DNA from: Candidatus Intricatilinea gracilis
Lineage (GTDB): Bacteria; Pseudomonadota; Gammaproteobacteria; Burkholderiales; Burkholderiaceae_C
Length of the DNA stretch: 64,000 nucleotides
Direction of reading: 5' to 3'
Assembly: GCA_016702605.1 (NCBI GenBank)
Contig: JADJDQ010000002.1
Location: forward strand, 393,001 to 457,000
Shown here: in pieces, positions 1 through 10,709 of the stretch
Position numbering within the stretch: position 1 is the first letter of the stretch
Layout of the letters: each line of letters begins with the position of its first letter
Translations under genes and position numbers: made by a program
Notes under the pieces: generated by a model
Told to the model about the DNA's origin: nothing
What the model saw: only the letters and a program-made list of their open reading frames with translations
Databases searched by the model: none

Positions 1-1
1 C

Positions 2-705
2 AACCTGAGCAAGGCCGCCATCCGTGCGCCCAGCAACGGCGTGGTGCTGACGCGTACCGTCGACCCCGGCAACGCGGTGGCGGCGTCGCTGCAGGCCGTC
101 ACGTTGTTCACCATCGCCGAAGACCTCAGGCAACTGCGCCTGCAGGTGTATGTGGACGAGGCCGACGTGGGCTCGGTGGCGGTGGGCCAGCCTGCGACCT
201 TCACGGTCAGTGCCTACCCGAGCCGGCAGTTCCCGGCCCGCATCACCCGCGTGGCCTATGGCTCGACCATCACCGACAACGTCGTCACCTACACCACCTG
301 GCTCGATGTGGACAACAGCGACCTCAGCTTGCGCCCGGGCATGACGGCCACCGCCACCATCACCGCCACACAGAAGACCGACGTGCTGCTGGTGCCCAAC
401 AGCGCCCTGCGGTTCACACCTAGCCTGGCCGCGGCCGACGGCGCCAGCGCCGGTGGCAAGCCGGGCGCCAAGGGCGGCATCGTCTCCAGCCTGATGCCGC
501 GTATGCCACGCAGCAACACCAAGGGCAGCGGCGCTGGCGCCATCGACAAGGGTCAGGCGCGCCAGGTCTGGGTGCTGCGTGACGGCCAGGCTGCGGCCGT
601 GAACGTGGTGACCGGTATCAGCGACGGGCGGTTGACCGAAATCGTCAGCGGTGATCTGCAGGCCGGCATGGCCGTGATCGTCGACCAGAAGATGGTGGCG
701 GCGAA

Positions 706-709
<4 letters not shown>
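2..709 (+). CDS. MacA-type efflux adaptor (HlyD family), C-terminal part
   Basis: Periplasmic membrane-fusion subunit that would link an inner-membrane MacB-type ABC transporter to an outer-membrane channel. The reading frame is open from the left edge ([18 protein letters not shown]...), so the N-terminus with signal/anchor and the coiled-coil hairpin lies outside the window. What remains is the end of the lipoyl domain (the APSNGVV strand), the beta-barrel ([20 protein letters not shown]) and the membrane-proximal domain ([10 protein letters not shown]). A Gly/Ala-rich insert interrupts the last domain at about codons 140-180. The stop overlaps the start of the next gene as ATGA, so the two are translationally coupled. 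Family assignment is secure; the exported substrate is unknown. Confidence 0.88.
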
Positions 710-1614
<905 letters not shown>

Positions 1615-1619
1615 CCATC

Positions 1620-2876
<1,257 letters not shown>

Positions 2877-2992
2877 ACCGGATGCCCCTGCCATGAGCTG
2901 GGGCAAGAGCGACAGGGTCGTTGCGTTGGCCGGGCAAGCCGTCAGCGCCATAAACTGTGGCGCATCAGGTCCACCAACACCACCACCACCTC

Positions 2993-3322
2993 ATGGCCAT
3001 CCAACACATCAGCTCTGGTGAAGTCGTCGACGTGTTGCCACTCGGCAGCCGGCTCGCCACCGAAAAGACCGTCGCCCTGTTCAAGTCGGATCAGCTCGAG
3101 GTCATCCGCCTCGTGCTGCTGGCCGGCAAGTCGCTGCCGCCGCACAGTGTGGCGGGTGAGTTCATCATCCAGTGCATCGAGGGCAGCATCGACGTCACCA
3201 CCGACGGCGAGAGCCATGTGCTTGGCGCCGGACAGATGTTGTACATGGCGGCCAGGCTGCCCCACGGTGTGGTGGCGCTGCAGGACTCATCGGCGCTGCT
3301 GACCATCGTGCTGCACAAGTAG
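2993..3322 (+). CDS. Small cupin-domain protein
   Basis: Single-domain cupin of 109 aa from the ATG at 2993. An in-frame GTG at 2957 would add a His-rich dodecapeptide and cannot be excluded, since neither start has a good Shine-Dalgarno sequence. The beta-barrel core is visible: LLAGKSLPPHSVAGEFIIQCIEG forms motif 1 and LGAGQMLYMAARLPHGVVA forms motif 2. Candidate metal ligands are H and E in PPHSVAGE and H in LPHGV. Such proteins are usually small metal-binding or sensor proteins, and no substrate can be inferred. It sits after the MacB-like operon and before a TfoX-like gene on the same strand. Confidence 0.75.
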   Translation: MAIQHISSGEVVDVLPLGSRLATEKTVALFKSDQLEVIRLVLLAGKSLPPHSVAGEFIIQCIEGSIDVTTDGESHVLGAGQMLYMAARLPHGVVALQDSSALLTIVLHK

Positions 3323-3347
3323 TCGCAGGCTCGGCCCGCAGCGAGCC

Positions 3348-3734
3348 ATGGCCAGCGATGCCGTCTTCGTCGACTATGTGCGCGATCAGCTCGGTGCCAG
3401 CGGGGCGATCTCGTTTCGCCGCATGTTCGGCGAATACGCCATGTACTGCGAAGGCAAGGTCGTGGGACTGGTGTGCGACAACCAGCTTTTCGTCAAACCC
3501 ACGCCGGCAGGACGCGAGTTGCTGGGTGCGGGGGTCGTCGAAGGCCAGCCCTACCCCGGCGCCAAACCCTGGCTGCTGATGGGTGAATCACTCGACGACC
3601 GAACCACCTTGTGCCGGCTGATCCGCATCACGGCCGACGCCTTGCCGATGCCGGCACCAAAGAAGCCCAAGGCGGCGAAGGCGCCAGCCAAACGAGCCAC
3701 GGCAAAGCGGGCCGCAACAAGAGTCAAGGATTGA
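3348..3734 (+). CDS. TfoX/Sxy N-terminal domain protein
   Basis: A 128-aa protein. Residues 1-100 match the TfoX N-terminal domain: FVDYVRDQLGASGAISFRRMFGEYAMYCEGKVVGLVCDNQLFVKPT (described by its key pieces RRMFGEYAMY and LFVKPT), then PYPGAKPWLLM. The last 25 or so residues are a Lys/Ala-rich basic tail (PKKPKAAKAPAKRATAKRAA), suggestive of nucleic-acid contact. In gamma-proteobacteria TfoX/Sxy regulates competence together with CRP. Stand-alone N-domain proteins like this are common in beta-proteobacteria and their role is not established. It lacks the C-terminal TfoX domain. Confidence 0.8.
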   Translation: MASDAVFVDYVRDQLGASGAISFRRMFGEYAMYCEGKVVGLVCDNQLFVKPTPAGRELLGAGVVEGQPYPGAKPWLLMGESLDDRTTLCRLIRITADALPMPAPKKPKAAKAPAKRATAKRAATRVKD

Positions 3735-3791
3735 CGCCTGCTGGCGGGTTCGGCTGATCAGCCGACTGCCGAGGCAGAACGCCCGGTCCCG

Positions 3792-4637
3792 CTACCTGGG
3801 CAATGCGTCGAGCCAGGCGACCATGGCGTCGAGCACCTGGCCACGTTCGGGCTCGTTGAAGATCTCGTGCGCCAGCGCCTGCCAGGGCATGGCGCGCATC
3901 TTGGCGGGCGGCACGGCGGCGGCAAAGGCGGCGCTGCCACTCGCGGCGACACAGCGGTCGATGCCCGACCACATCAGCAGCGTCGGCACCGTCCAGTGCG
4001 GCGCAGCTTGCTGAACCTGGCGGCCCAGCACCGCGATGCAGCGCGCCAGCCGGGCGTTGATGCGGTCGTGCACCAAGGGATCGTTCACATAGGCGCGCAC
4101 GACGGCTGGGTCGCGCGAGATGCCGGCCGGGTTCAGGCCGTTGCTCACACTCAGGTCGGGCGCCAGGCGCGGCAGGCTGGCCACCAGCAAGCGCTGCAGC
4201 CTGCTCAGGCCCGGGTCGAGCGCGGGCGACGACAACACCAGGGCATCGACATCACGTTGCCACCCGAGCCGCGCCGCCGACGAACGCACCCCTTCGGCCA
4301 CAAAACGCGCCGCCACCAGGCCGCCCAGGCTGTGGCCCAGCAGCACCAGCGGCCCGGGCTGGTGACGCTTGACCTCGTCGACCACGGCACCCAGGTCGGC
4401 AAGCAGGTCATCGTCCTGGGTGATGGCGCCGCGCGGGCCATCGCTGCGGCCGTGGCCACGCTGGTCGTAGATGCTCACGGCCCAGCCGGCATCGAGCAGG
4501 CGCCGCACGACGTGGGTGTAACGGCCGAGGTGTTCACCCAGGCCGTGCACGATGAGCACCGTGCCACGCGCCACCGGCAACTGGTGATGGATGAGGTGCA
4601 GCGACAGGCCGTCGCGGGTAGTCAGGGGAGTCACCAT
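3792..4637 (-). CDS. Alpha/beta hydrolase, monoacylglycerol-lipase-like (serine aminopeptidase S33 fold)
   Basis: 281 aa. The oxyanion strand is VLIVHGLGEHLGRY, the region before the nucleophile is YDQRGHGRSDGPRG, and the nucleophile elbow is GHSLGG with Ser103. The acid is probably the Asp in MWSGIDRCV and the base the His in LAHEIFNE. This is the lysophospholipase/monoacylglycerol lipase pattern (Hydrolase_4). It has no signal peptide, so it is probably cytoplasmic. It is the first of a run of minus-strand genes and has no obvious operon partner. The exact ester substrate is unknown. Confidence 0.85.
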   Translation of the reverse strand: MVTPLTTRDGLSLHLIHHQLPVARGTVLIVHGLGEHLGRYTHVVRRLLDAGWAVSIYDQRGHGRSDGPRGAITQDDDLLADLGAVVDEVKRHQPGPLVLLGHSLGGLVAARFVAEGVRSSAARLGWQRDVDALVLSSPALDPGLSRLQRLLVASLPRLAPDLSVSNGLNPAGISRDPAVVRAYVNDPLVHDRINARLARCIAVLGRQVQQAAPHWTVPTLLMWSGIDRCVAASGSAAFAAAVPPAKMRAMPWQALAHEIFNEPERGQVLDAMVAWLDALPR

Positions 4638-4754
4638 GCCGGCAGTCTAGGGTTGCCCCCAGGTCGGCTGTGGCGCCCCGGCCTCGCGCCAGTGTGGCAA
4701 AGGCACGTGTCCGACGTGCCAGACGGCCTACCCCCCTCGATCGTCGGCGCCGGG

Positions 4755-5330
4755 TCAGCCGCGATCGGCAAGCACCGCCCAGCGTTCGTGGTCACGCCAG
4801 CGCCCGCCGATCTTCAGGTAACGCGGTGAATAACCCTCGAGCGTAAAACCGCATGAACGCACCAGCGCAATCGACGGCAGGTTGCCCGGCTGGATGTTGG
4901 CCTCCACGCGGTGCAGGCCCAGCGGCCCGAATGCATGGCGCAGCACCAGGCGCAGGCCAGCCTGCATCAGTCCGCGCCGCTCGTGGCCGGCCAGCGCGTA
5001 GTAGCCCAGGTAGGCATTGCAGAACGGGCCGTGCACGATCTGGCTCAGGTTGAACACACCGGCGATGGCACCGCTGGCACGTTCACACACCAGCAGGGCG
5101 CAACCGTTGGGCTCACGCAGGCGATCGAGCCAGGCCTGGAAAGCCGGCGCCGTACAGGGCGCCGACACCCAGGGACGGTGCAGTTCGCGGCTGCGTCGCG
5201 CCGCCGCGACGAACTCGTCCCGATCCCCTTCGACCGGGTGGCGCAGCACCACCCGACGACCGACGACGACGGGCTCGGTGGTCAGAACGATGGTGGCCGA
5301 CTGACTGACCATGGATGGCTCAGCCGACAC
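4755..5330 (-). CDS. RimJ/RimL-type GNAT acetyltransferase
   Basis: 191 aa. The GNAT core starts with RRVVLRHPVEGDRDEFVAA and contains the acetyl-CoA binding loop region YYALAGHERRGLMQAGLRLVLRHAFGPLGLHRVEANIQPGN (key pieces ERRGLM and LHRVEA). The end, SCGFTLEGYSPRYLKIGGRWRDHERWAV, is the signature of ribosomal-protein Ser/Ala N-acetyltransferases. A second ATG lies 6 codons in. The substrate may be a ribosomal protein N-terminus or a small molecule. Confidence 0.85.
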   Translation of the reverse strand: MSAEPSMVSQSATIVLTTEPVVVGRRVVLRHPVEGDRDEFVAAARRSRELHRPWVSAPCTAPAFQAWLDRLREPNGCALLVCERASGAIAGVFNLSQIVHGPFCNAYLGYYALAGHERRGLMQAGLRLVLRHAFGPLGLHRVEANIQPGNLPSIALVRSCGFTLEGYSPRYLKIGGRWRDHERWAVLADRG

Positions 5331-5356
5331 CAGTCAGGCCGACACCGCAGGACACC

Positions 5357-5713
5357 TCAGCGGCCCGTCGACTGACCGCCCGAGGCAGCCGGTGCGGCCG
5401 GCAGACCGAGCTTGCCAGCCGCCTTCTTGACCGCCTCACCCGTTTTCCTGGCGCCGTATTCGACCGCCGACGCGGCCCGTTTGACACCGCGCACCGTCGC
5501 AGACGCTGCCACATCCAGGCCACGCGCCGTGGCCGAGGCAGCGGTTGTCACGCCTTGCTTGACGGCGCTGGCGCCGCGTGTGGCCACGCTCGACGCGGTG
5601 GCCGCCACACCGGTGGCGGCCGAGCCGGACTCTTCGGCGTGCGCCGGCAGCGCCAGCAAGCCGGCAGCCATCAGGCCGACGACCAGGCTGGTGGTGAAAC
5701 GGGTGTTGTGCAT
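5357..5713 (-). CDS. Small secreted Ala-rich protein
   Basis: 118 aa. The start at 5713 gives a clean Sec signal peptide (MHNTRFTTSLVVGLMAAGLLALPAHA, cleaved after AHA). The mature part is a run of Ala/Thr/Val/Lys-rich segments resembling one another (GVAATASSVATRGAS, GVTTAASATARGLD, GVKRAASAVEYGAR), likely amphipathic helices, and it ends in a Gly/Ser-rich tail. I recognise no named family. It resembles small periplasmic helix-repeat proteins but has no diagnostic residues. It follows the outer-membrane factor of the efflux operon by about 95 bases and could be co-transcribed. Confidence 0.65.
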   Translation of the reverse strand: MHNTRFTTSLVVGLMAAGLLALPAHAEESGSAATGVAATASSVATRGASAVKQGVTTAASATARGLDVAASATVRGVKRAASAVEYGARKTGEAVKKAAGKLGLPAAPAASGGQSTGR

Positions 5714-5807
5714 GGCTGTCCTCACGGATCTGGAAAGGTTCGATGCTGAGGCCGACAGACCCAGGCCGTCTGTGCGCTGGGGTTGGACCCCACTCGTCGC
5801 CCTGCGT

Positions 5808-7508
5808 TCATCGCCCCAGTGCCTTGAACAAGGCGACGCGGTTTTGCCGCTCGGCCAGCCGCGTCGCCACCAGGGCCTGCTCGGCAGCCAGCAGATTACG
5901 CTCGGCGTCGAGGCGTTCGAGTTCACTGGCCGCACCGCGGCTGTAACGCAAGGCGGTGAGGCGTGCGGTGTCGCGGCTGGCGTCACGAAGACGGGCCTGG
6001 GCGGCGACCTGATCGCGCCAGCTCTGCAGTCCGGCCAGGGCATCGGCGGTTTCGCGGAAGGCCGACTGCAGCGCCTTTTCGTAGGCGGCGATGGCTACGT
6101 CGCGGTTCACCTCGTTCACCTTGACATTGGCGCTGTTGCGCCCCGAGTCGAACACGGTGACGAGCGCCTGGCCGGCCAGCGTCCAGGCAAAACTGCCGGC
6201 CTGCACGAGGTTGCCGAGCTGGCTGCTCGCCAGGCCTGCACTGCCGGTCAGCGAGATACGCGGCCAGAAGGCTGCCCGCGCCGCGCCGATGTTGGCAGTA
6301 GCGCCGATCAACAACTGCTCGGCCTGCACCACGTCGGGCCGGTCCAGCAACACGTCGGAGCCCAGGCCGGCCGGCACCTCGGCAAAACCGGCGCCGAACA
6401 GGCTGTCGGACATCGCTGTGTCTGTCGAGCCGCTGGTGCTTGATGCGCTGGCGGCCGATCCGCTGGCGGACACGGCACCCGCGCCGGAACCCACCGCCAG
6501 TTGCGCCACCTGCGCCGGCGGCGGCTCGGGTGGCAACAAGCCGACCGGCACCACGGCGCCGACCAGCAGGGTGAGTGCGTTCAGGTCGAGTTGACGTTGG
6601 CGACCGGCCTGCAGCAGCTCCACCTCGGCCTGGGCGACCAGGCTGATGGCGCCCTGCAGCTCGAGCCCCGACGCGGCGCCGACCTTTTCACGCAGCCGGG
6701 TCAGCTCGAGGGTGTCGCGTCGGCTGGCCAGGCTGCGTGTGGTGATGGCCACCAGGTGCTGGTCCGCCGCGAGACTGAGGTCGGCCGACAGCAGCGCCGC
6801 CACCAGGCTGAGCTCGGCGCTGCGTTGGCCGGCGCTGCTGGCCAGCACCTGGGCGCGGGCGGCGTCGTTCAGGCTGGCGATACGGCCGAAGAAGTCGAGC
6901 TCCCAGGCCGTGACCTGCACACCGGCGCTGTAGCTATTGACCTGATTGCCGGTCGACGGTGAAGGCGAGCGGCTGGCGTTGAGCCCGGCGCCCACGGTGG
7001 GCAGCCGATCGGCCTCACTCACCCCCAGCAGGGCACGGGCGCGTTCGACGTTGAGCATGGCCACCCGCAGGTCGCGGTTGTTGGCCAGCGCCAGGTCGAT
7101 GAGTTCGGCCTGGCGCGGGTCACGCACCAGGGTTCGCCACGACCAGGCCGTTACACCACCAGGCGCCGACGCAGCCGCTCGGGCAGGCGCTGGCGCCGCA
7201 GTGTTGGCGCCACTCGCTGCACCATCGACCGCCCGTGGCGGCATCGGCAAGGTCGCCGGTAAACCAACCGCCGACGCCGCGGCCGGCCAGGGCAGGGCTG
7301 CGGGCACCGGTGCTTGCGGACGTTGGTAGCTGGGTGCGAGGCTCGTGCATCCGGCCAACACACATCCGGCCAATACCAAGCTGATCAGGTTGACCAGGCT
7401 GGCAAGTGTCACGCCGGCCGGCGCCGAGCCGGGCAAGCAGCCACGGGTCGGAACGGCAACGAGACGGGCAGTCCGGGCGAGCCGAGGGAGAGGTGCGTGC
7501 TGTGTCAT
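5808..7508 (-). CDS. Outer-membrane efflux channel, NodT/OprM family
   Basis: 566 aa. The start at 7508 overlaps the stop of the RND pump gene as ATGA, which fixes the start. The N-terminus has a long hydrophobic lipoprotein-type signal ending LAGCVLAGCTSLAPSYQRP; the Cys before TSLAPSYQRP is typical of NodT lipoproteins. Two outer-membrane efflux repeats follow: the first contains ELIDLALANNRDLRVAMLNVERARALLG, the second LLIGATANIGAARAAFWPRISLTGSAG. A variable Ser/Ala/Gly-rich insert lies around residues 355-390, between them. The C-terminus (YSRGAASELERLDAERNLLAAEQALVATR) is typical of the family. This is the third gene of the adaptor-pump-channel operon. Confidence 0.93.
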   Translation of the reverse strand: MTQHAPLPRLARTARLVAVPTRGCLPGSAPAGVTLASLVNLISLVLAGCVLAGCTSLAPSYQRPQAPVPAALPWPAAASAVGLPATLPMPPRAVDGAASGANTAAPAPARAAASAPGGVTAWSWRTLVRDPRQAELIDLALANNRDLRVAMLNVERARALLGVSEADRLPTVGAGLNASRSPSPSTGNQVNSYSAGVQVTAWELDFFGRIASLNDAARAQVLASSAGQRSAELSLVAALLSADLSLAADQHLVAITTRSLASRRDTLELTRLREKVGAASGLELQGAISLVAQAEVELLQAGRQRQLDLNALTLLVGAVVPVGLLPPEPPPAQVAQLAVGSGAGAVSASGSAASASSTSGSTDTAMSDSLFGAGFAEVPAGLGSDVLLDRPDVVQAEQLLIGATANIGAARAAFWPRISLTGSAGLASSQLGNLVQAGSFAWTLAGQALVTVFDSGRNSANVKVNEVNRDVAIAAYEKALQSAFRETADALAGLQSWRDQVAAQARLRDASRDTARLTALRYSRGAASELERLDAERNLLAAEQALVATRLAERQNRVALFKALGR

Positions 7509-10500
7509 GCCCGCTCCTTGCCGGTGCCCAGCACCGCAGCGGCGGCGGCATCGGTCGCTGCCGAGCTGATGCTGGTGCCGTGTGGCGCCACATGGCCACC
7601 CGGGAAAAGCCGCCGCACGACGACGAAGAAGATCGGCACGAAGAACACCGCCAGCACCGTGGCGGCGATCACCCCACCCATCACCCCCGTGCCGATGGCG
7701 CGTTGGCTGGCCGAGCCGGCACCGGTGGCGATGGCCAGCGGCAACACACCCAGCATGAAGGCGAGCGACGTCATCAGGATGGGCCGGAAACGCAGGTGGC
7801 AGGCTTCGAGTGTGGCCTCGATCAGACCCTTGCCCTCGGCCATCAGGTCCTTGGCGAACTCGATGATCAGGATGGCGTTCTTGGCCGACAGGCCGATCAC
7901 CGTGATCAGGCCGACCTTGAAATACACGTCGTTGGGCATGTCGCGTAACCACACGCCGCTGAGCGCACCCAGCACGCCCAGCGGCACGACCAGCAACACG
8001 GCAAACGGGATGCTCCAGCTCTCGTACAGCGCAGCCAGGCACAGGAAGACCGCCAGCATCGAAAACGCCAGCAGCACCATGGCCTGCGAGCCCGAGAGTT
8101 TTTCTTCGCGCGACTGGCCGGTCCACTCGAAGCCGAAGCCGGGCGGCAACTGGCGGGCCAGGCGTTCCATCTCGTCCATGCCCTCGCCGGTGCTGCGCCC
8201 GGGCGTCACATCACCGGCGATCTTCATGGCCGGGTAGCCGTTGTAGCGCACCGTCTGCATCGGCCCGTTGACCCAGCGGGTGCTGGCGATGGCCGACAGC
8301 GGCACCTGCTGGCCACGTGCATTGGGCACCTGCAGGCGCAGCAGATCCTCGGGCAACATGCGCGCCGGGGCGTCGGCCTGCACGATGACCCGCTGCAGCC
8401 GGCCCTGGTTGGGAAAGTCGTTGATGTAGGCCGAACCCATCGCCGTGGCCAGCACACCGGCCACGGTGTCGAAGTTCACCCCCTGGGCATACGCCTTCTC
8501 GCGGTCGACGTCGAGCTTGAGCTGTGGTGCATCTTCCAGGCCGTCGGGCCGTACACCCGCCAGGATCTTGCTCTGGCTGGCCATGCCCAGCAACTGGTTG
8601 CGCGCGGCGAGCAAGGCCTCGTGGCCCATGCCGTTGCGGTCCTGCAGGCGGAAGTTGAAACCCGTGGCCGTGCCGAGTTCAGGAATGGGCGGCGGGCTGA
8701 GCGCAAAGATGAAGGCATCTCGCACGCCGAACATCAAGGCGCCGAAAGCCCGCCCGGCCACCGCCTGCGCGCTGTGCTCTGCGCCCTTGCGTTCACTCCA
8801 GTCCTTGAGGGTGACGAAACCCAGCGCCGCGTTCTGGCCCTGGCCCGAGAAGCTGAAGCCACTCACCGTGGTGATCTTGTCGACCTCGGGTTGGGCCATG
8901 AAGTAGGTCTCGACCTGGTTGAGCGCGGCACGTGTGCGTTCGGCCGTGGCGCCCGGCGGCAGCTGCACGTTGACGAGCAGGTAGCCCTGGTCCTCGTTGG
9001 GCAGGAAGGAGCTCGGCAGCCTCTGGTACATCAGCGCAACGGCAGCCAGCACCACGCCGTACACCACCAGGTAACGCCCGGCGCGCGGAATGATGCGTGC
9101 CACCAGGCCCTCGTACCCCTTGGCGGTACGTTTGAAGCCGCGGTTGAAGGCGCCGAAGAAGCCGCGCTTCTCATGGTGGCCAGCCGGCACGGGTTTGAGG
9201 AAGGTGGCGCACAGCGCCGGTGTGAGCGTGAGCGCCAGCAGCGCCGAAAAACCCATCGCCGACACCAGCGACAGCGAGAACTGGCGGTAGATGTTGCCCA
9301 CCGAGCCGCTGAAGAAGGCCATCGGGATGAAGACCGACATCAGCGCCATGGTGATGCCGATCACCGCACCGGTGATCTGGCCCATGGCCTTGCGGGTGGC
9401 CTCGACCGGCGGCAGCCCCTCTTCGGCCATGATGCGTTCGACGTTTTCCACCACCACGATGGCGTCGTCGACCAGGATGCCGATGGCCAGCACCATGCCG
9501 AACATGGTCAGCACGTTGATGCTGAAGCCGAACATCGACAACATGGCAAACGTGCCGAGCAGCGCGATCGGCACGACGATGGTGGGGATGAGCGTGTAGC
9601 GCAGGTTCTGCAGGAACAGCAGCATCACCAGGAAGACCAGCACGATGGCTTCGGCCAGGGTTTCGACCACCTGCTCGATCGAGATCTTGACGAAACGCGA
9701 GGCGTTGTACGGGATCTCGTAACTCATGCCGTCCGGGAAGTACTGTTCGAGTTCTTTCATCCGCGCCTGGATGGCGTTGGCCGTGCCCAGCGCGTTGCCG
9801 GTGGGTGCGAGCTGAACACCAACGCCGGTCGACGGCCGGCCGTTCAGGCGCGCGGCGGTGGCGTAACTTTGTGCGCCCAGTTCCATACGAGCCACATCGC
9901 GCAGACGCACCGAGCTGCCGTCGGCATTGGCGCGCAGCAAGATGGCGCCAAACTCGTCGATGCTGGCCAGCTGGCCACCCACCACCACCAGCGCGCTGGT
10001 GCCCTGGCCGGCCACACCCGGCTGGTCACCGACGGCACCGGCCGAGATCTGCGCGTTCTGGGCGCGAATGGCGTTGTTCACATCCAGCGGCGTGAGGCCC
10101 AGCGAGGCCAGCTTGTCGGGGTTGACCCAGATGCGCATGGCACGCTCGGTGCCAAACAGCTGCGCCTGACCGACGCCCGGGATACGCTGGATTTCGGGCA
10201 CGATGTTGCGCGCCGCGTAGTCGCCCAGCGCCACCGGATCCCACTGCGGGTTGGTCGAGGTGACCGACACGAACAGCAGGAAGTTGCTGCGCGCCTTGTC
10301 GACCCGCACACCCTGCTGCACCACCGATGCCGGCAGACGCGGCGTGGCACGGCTCAGGCGGTTCTGCACCTCGATCTGTGCCAGATTGATATTGCTGCCC
10401 GGCTCGAAGGTGACGTTGATAGCCCCCGTACCGTTGGCCTGCGCGGTGCTTTCGGTGTAGATCATGCCGGGCGCGCCGTTGAGCTCGCGCTCGATCACGG

Positions 10501-10690
10501 CCAGCACACTGTCTTCCAGCACCGCCGGCGACGCCCCGGGATAGACCACCGAGATCACCAGCGACGGCGGCGCCACGGTAGGGTACTGCGCCACTGGCAG
10601 CTTGGTGATCGCCACCGCACCGAACACGCCGATGAACAGAGCGATCACCCAGGCAAAGATGGGTCGCTCGATGAAGAAGCTCGAGAACAT
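7505..10690 (-). CDS. RND efflux pump, HAE1 family (AcrB/MexB-like)
   Basis: 1061 aa, the usual length for HAE1 pumps. It begins MFSSFFIERPIFAWVIALF, the standard N-terminal helix. TM4 carries GILVDDAIVVVENVER, with the Asp-Asp pair at about 407-408 that conducts protons. TM10 carries GLSAKNAILIIEFAKDL with the matching Lys. The porter domain contains PGASPAVLEDSVL and the YPTVAPP opening. Inner-membrane proton antiporter, probably for hydrophobic drugs, solvents or dyes. It lies 19 bases after the adaptor gene and overlaps the channel gene by 4 bases. No TetR/MarR regulator is adjacent. Confidence 0.96.
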   Translation of the reverse strand: MFSSFFIERPIFAWVIALFIGVFGAVAITKLPVAQYPTVAPPSLVISVVYPGASPAVLEDSVLAVIERELNGAPGMIYTESTAQANGTGAINVTFEPGSNINLAQIEVQNRLSRATPRLPASVVQQGVRVDKARSNFLLFVSVTSTNPQWDPVALGDYAARNIVPEIQRIPGVGQAQLFGTERAMRIWVNPDKLASLGLTPLDVNNAIRAQNAQISAGAVGDQPGVAGQGTSALVVVGGQLASIDEFGAILLRANADGSSVRLRDVARMELGAQSYATAARLNGRPSTGVGVQLAPTGNALGTANAIQARMKELEQYFPDGMSYEIPYNASRFVKISIEQVVETLAEAIVLVFLVMLLFLQNLRYTLIPTIVVPIALLGTFAMLSMFGFSINVLTMFGMVLAIGILVDDAIVVVENVERIMAEEGLPPVEATRKAMGQITGAVIGITMALMSVFIPMAFFSGSVGNIYRQFSLSLVSAMGFSALLALTLTPALCATFLKPVPAGHHEKRGFFGAFNRGFKRTAKGYEGLVARIIPRAGRYLVVYGVVLAAVALMYQRLPSSFLPNEDQGYLLVNVQLPPGATAERTRAALNQVETYFMAQPEVDKITTVSGFSFSGQGQNAALGFVTLKDWSERKGAEHSAQAVAGRAFGALMFGVRDAFIFALSPPPIPELGTATGFNFRLQDRNGMGHEALLAARNQLLGMASQSKILAGVRPDGLEDAPQLKLDVDREKAYAQGVNFDTVAGVLATAMGSAYINDFPNQGRLQRVIVQADAPARMLPEDLLRLQVPNARGQQVPLSAIASTRWVNGPMQTVRYNGYPAMKIAGDVTPGRSTGEGMDEMERLARQLPPGFGFEWTGQSREEKLSGSQAMVLLAFSMLAVFLCLAALYESWSIPFAVLLVVPLGVLGALSGVWLRDMPNDVYFKVGLITVIGLSAKNAILIIEFAKDLMAEGKGLIEATLEACHLRFRPILMTSLAFMLGVLPLAIATGAGSASQRAIGTGVMGGVIAATVLAVFFVPIFFVVVRRLFPGGHVAPHGTSISSAATDAAAAAVLGTGKERA

Positions 10691-10709
10691 GCGGGTCTGC
10701 CTTTCGGGC

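Noticed and set aside
5808..8126. A longer version of the outer-membrane channel gene
   Set aside because: The upstream extension overlaps the pump gene by about 600 bases and lacks structure; the ATGA overlap at 7505-7508 defines the real start.
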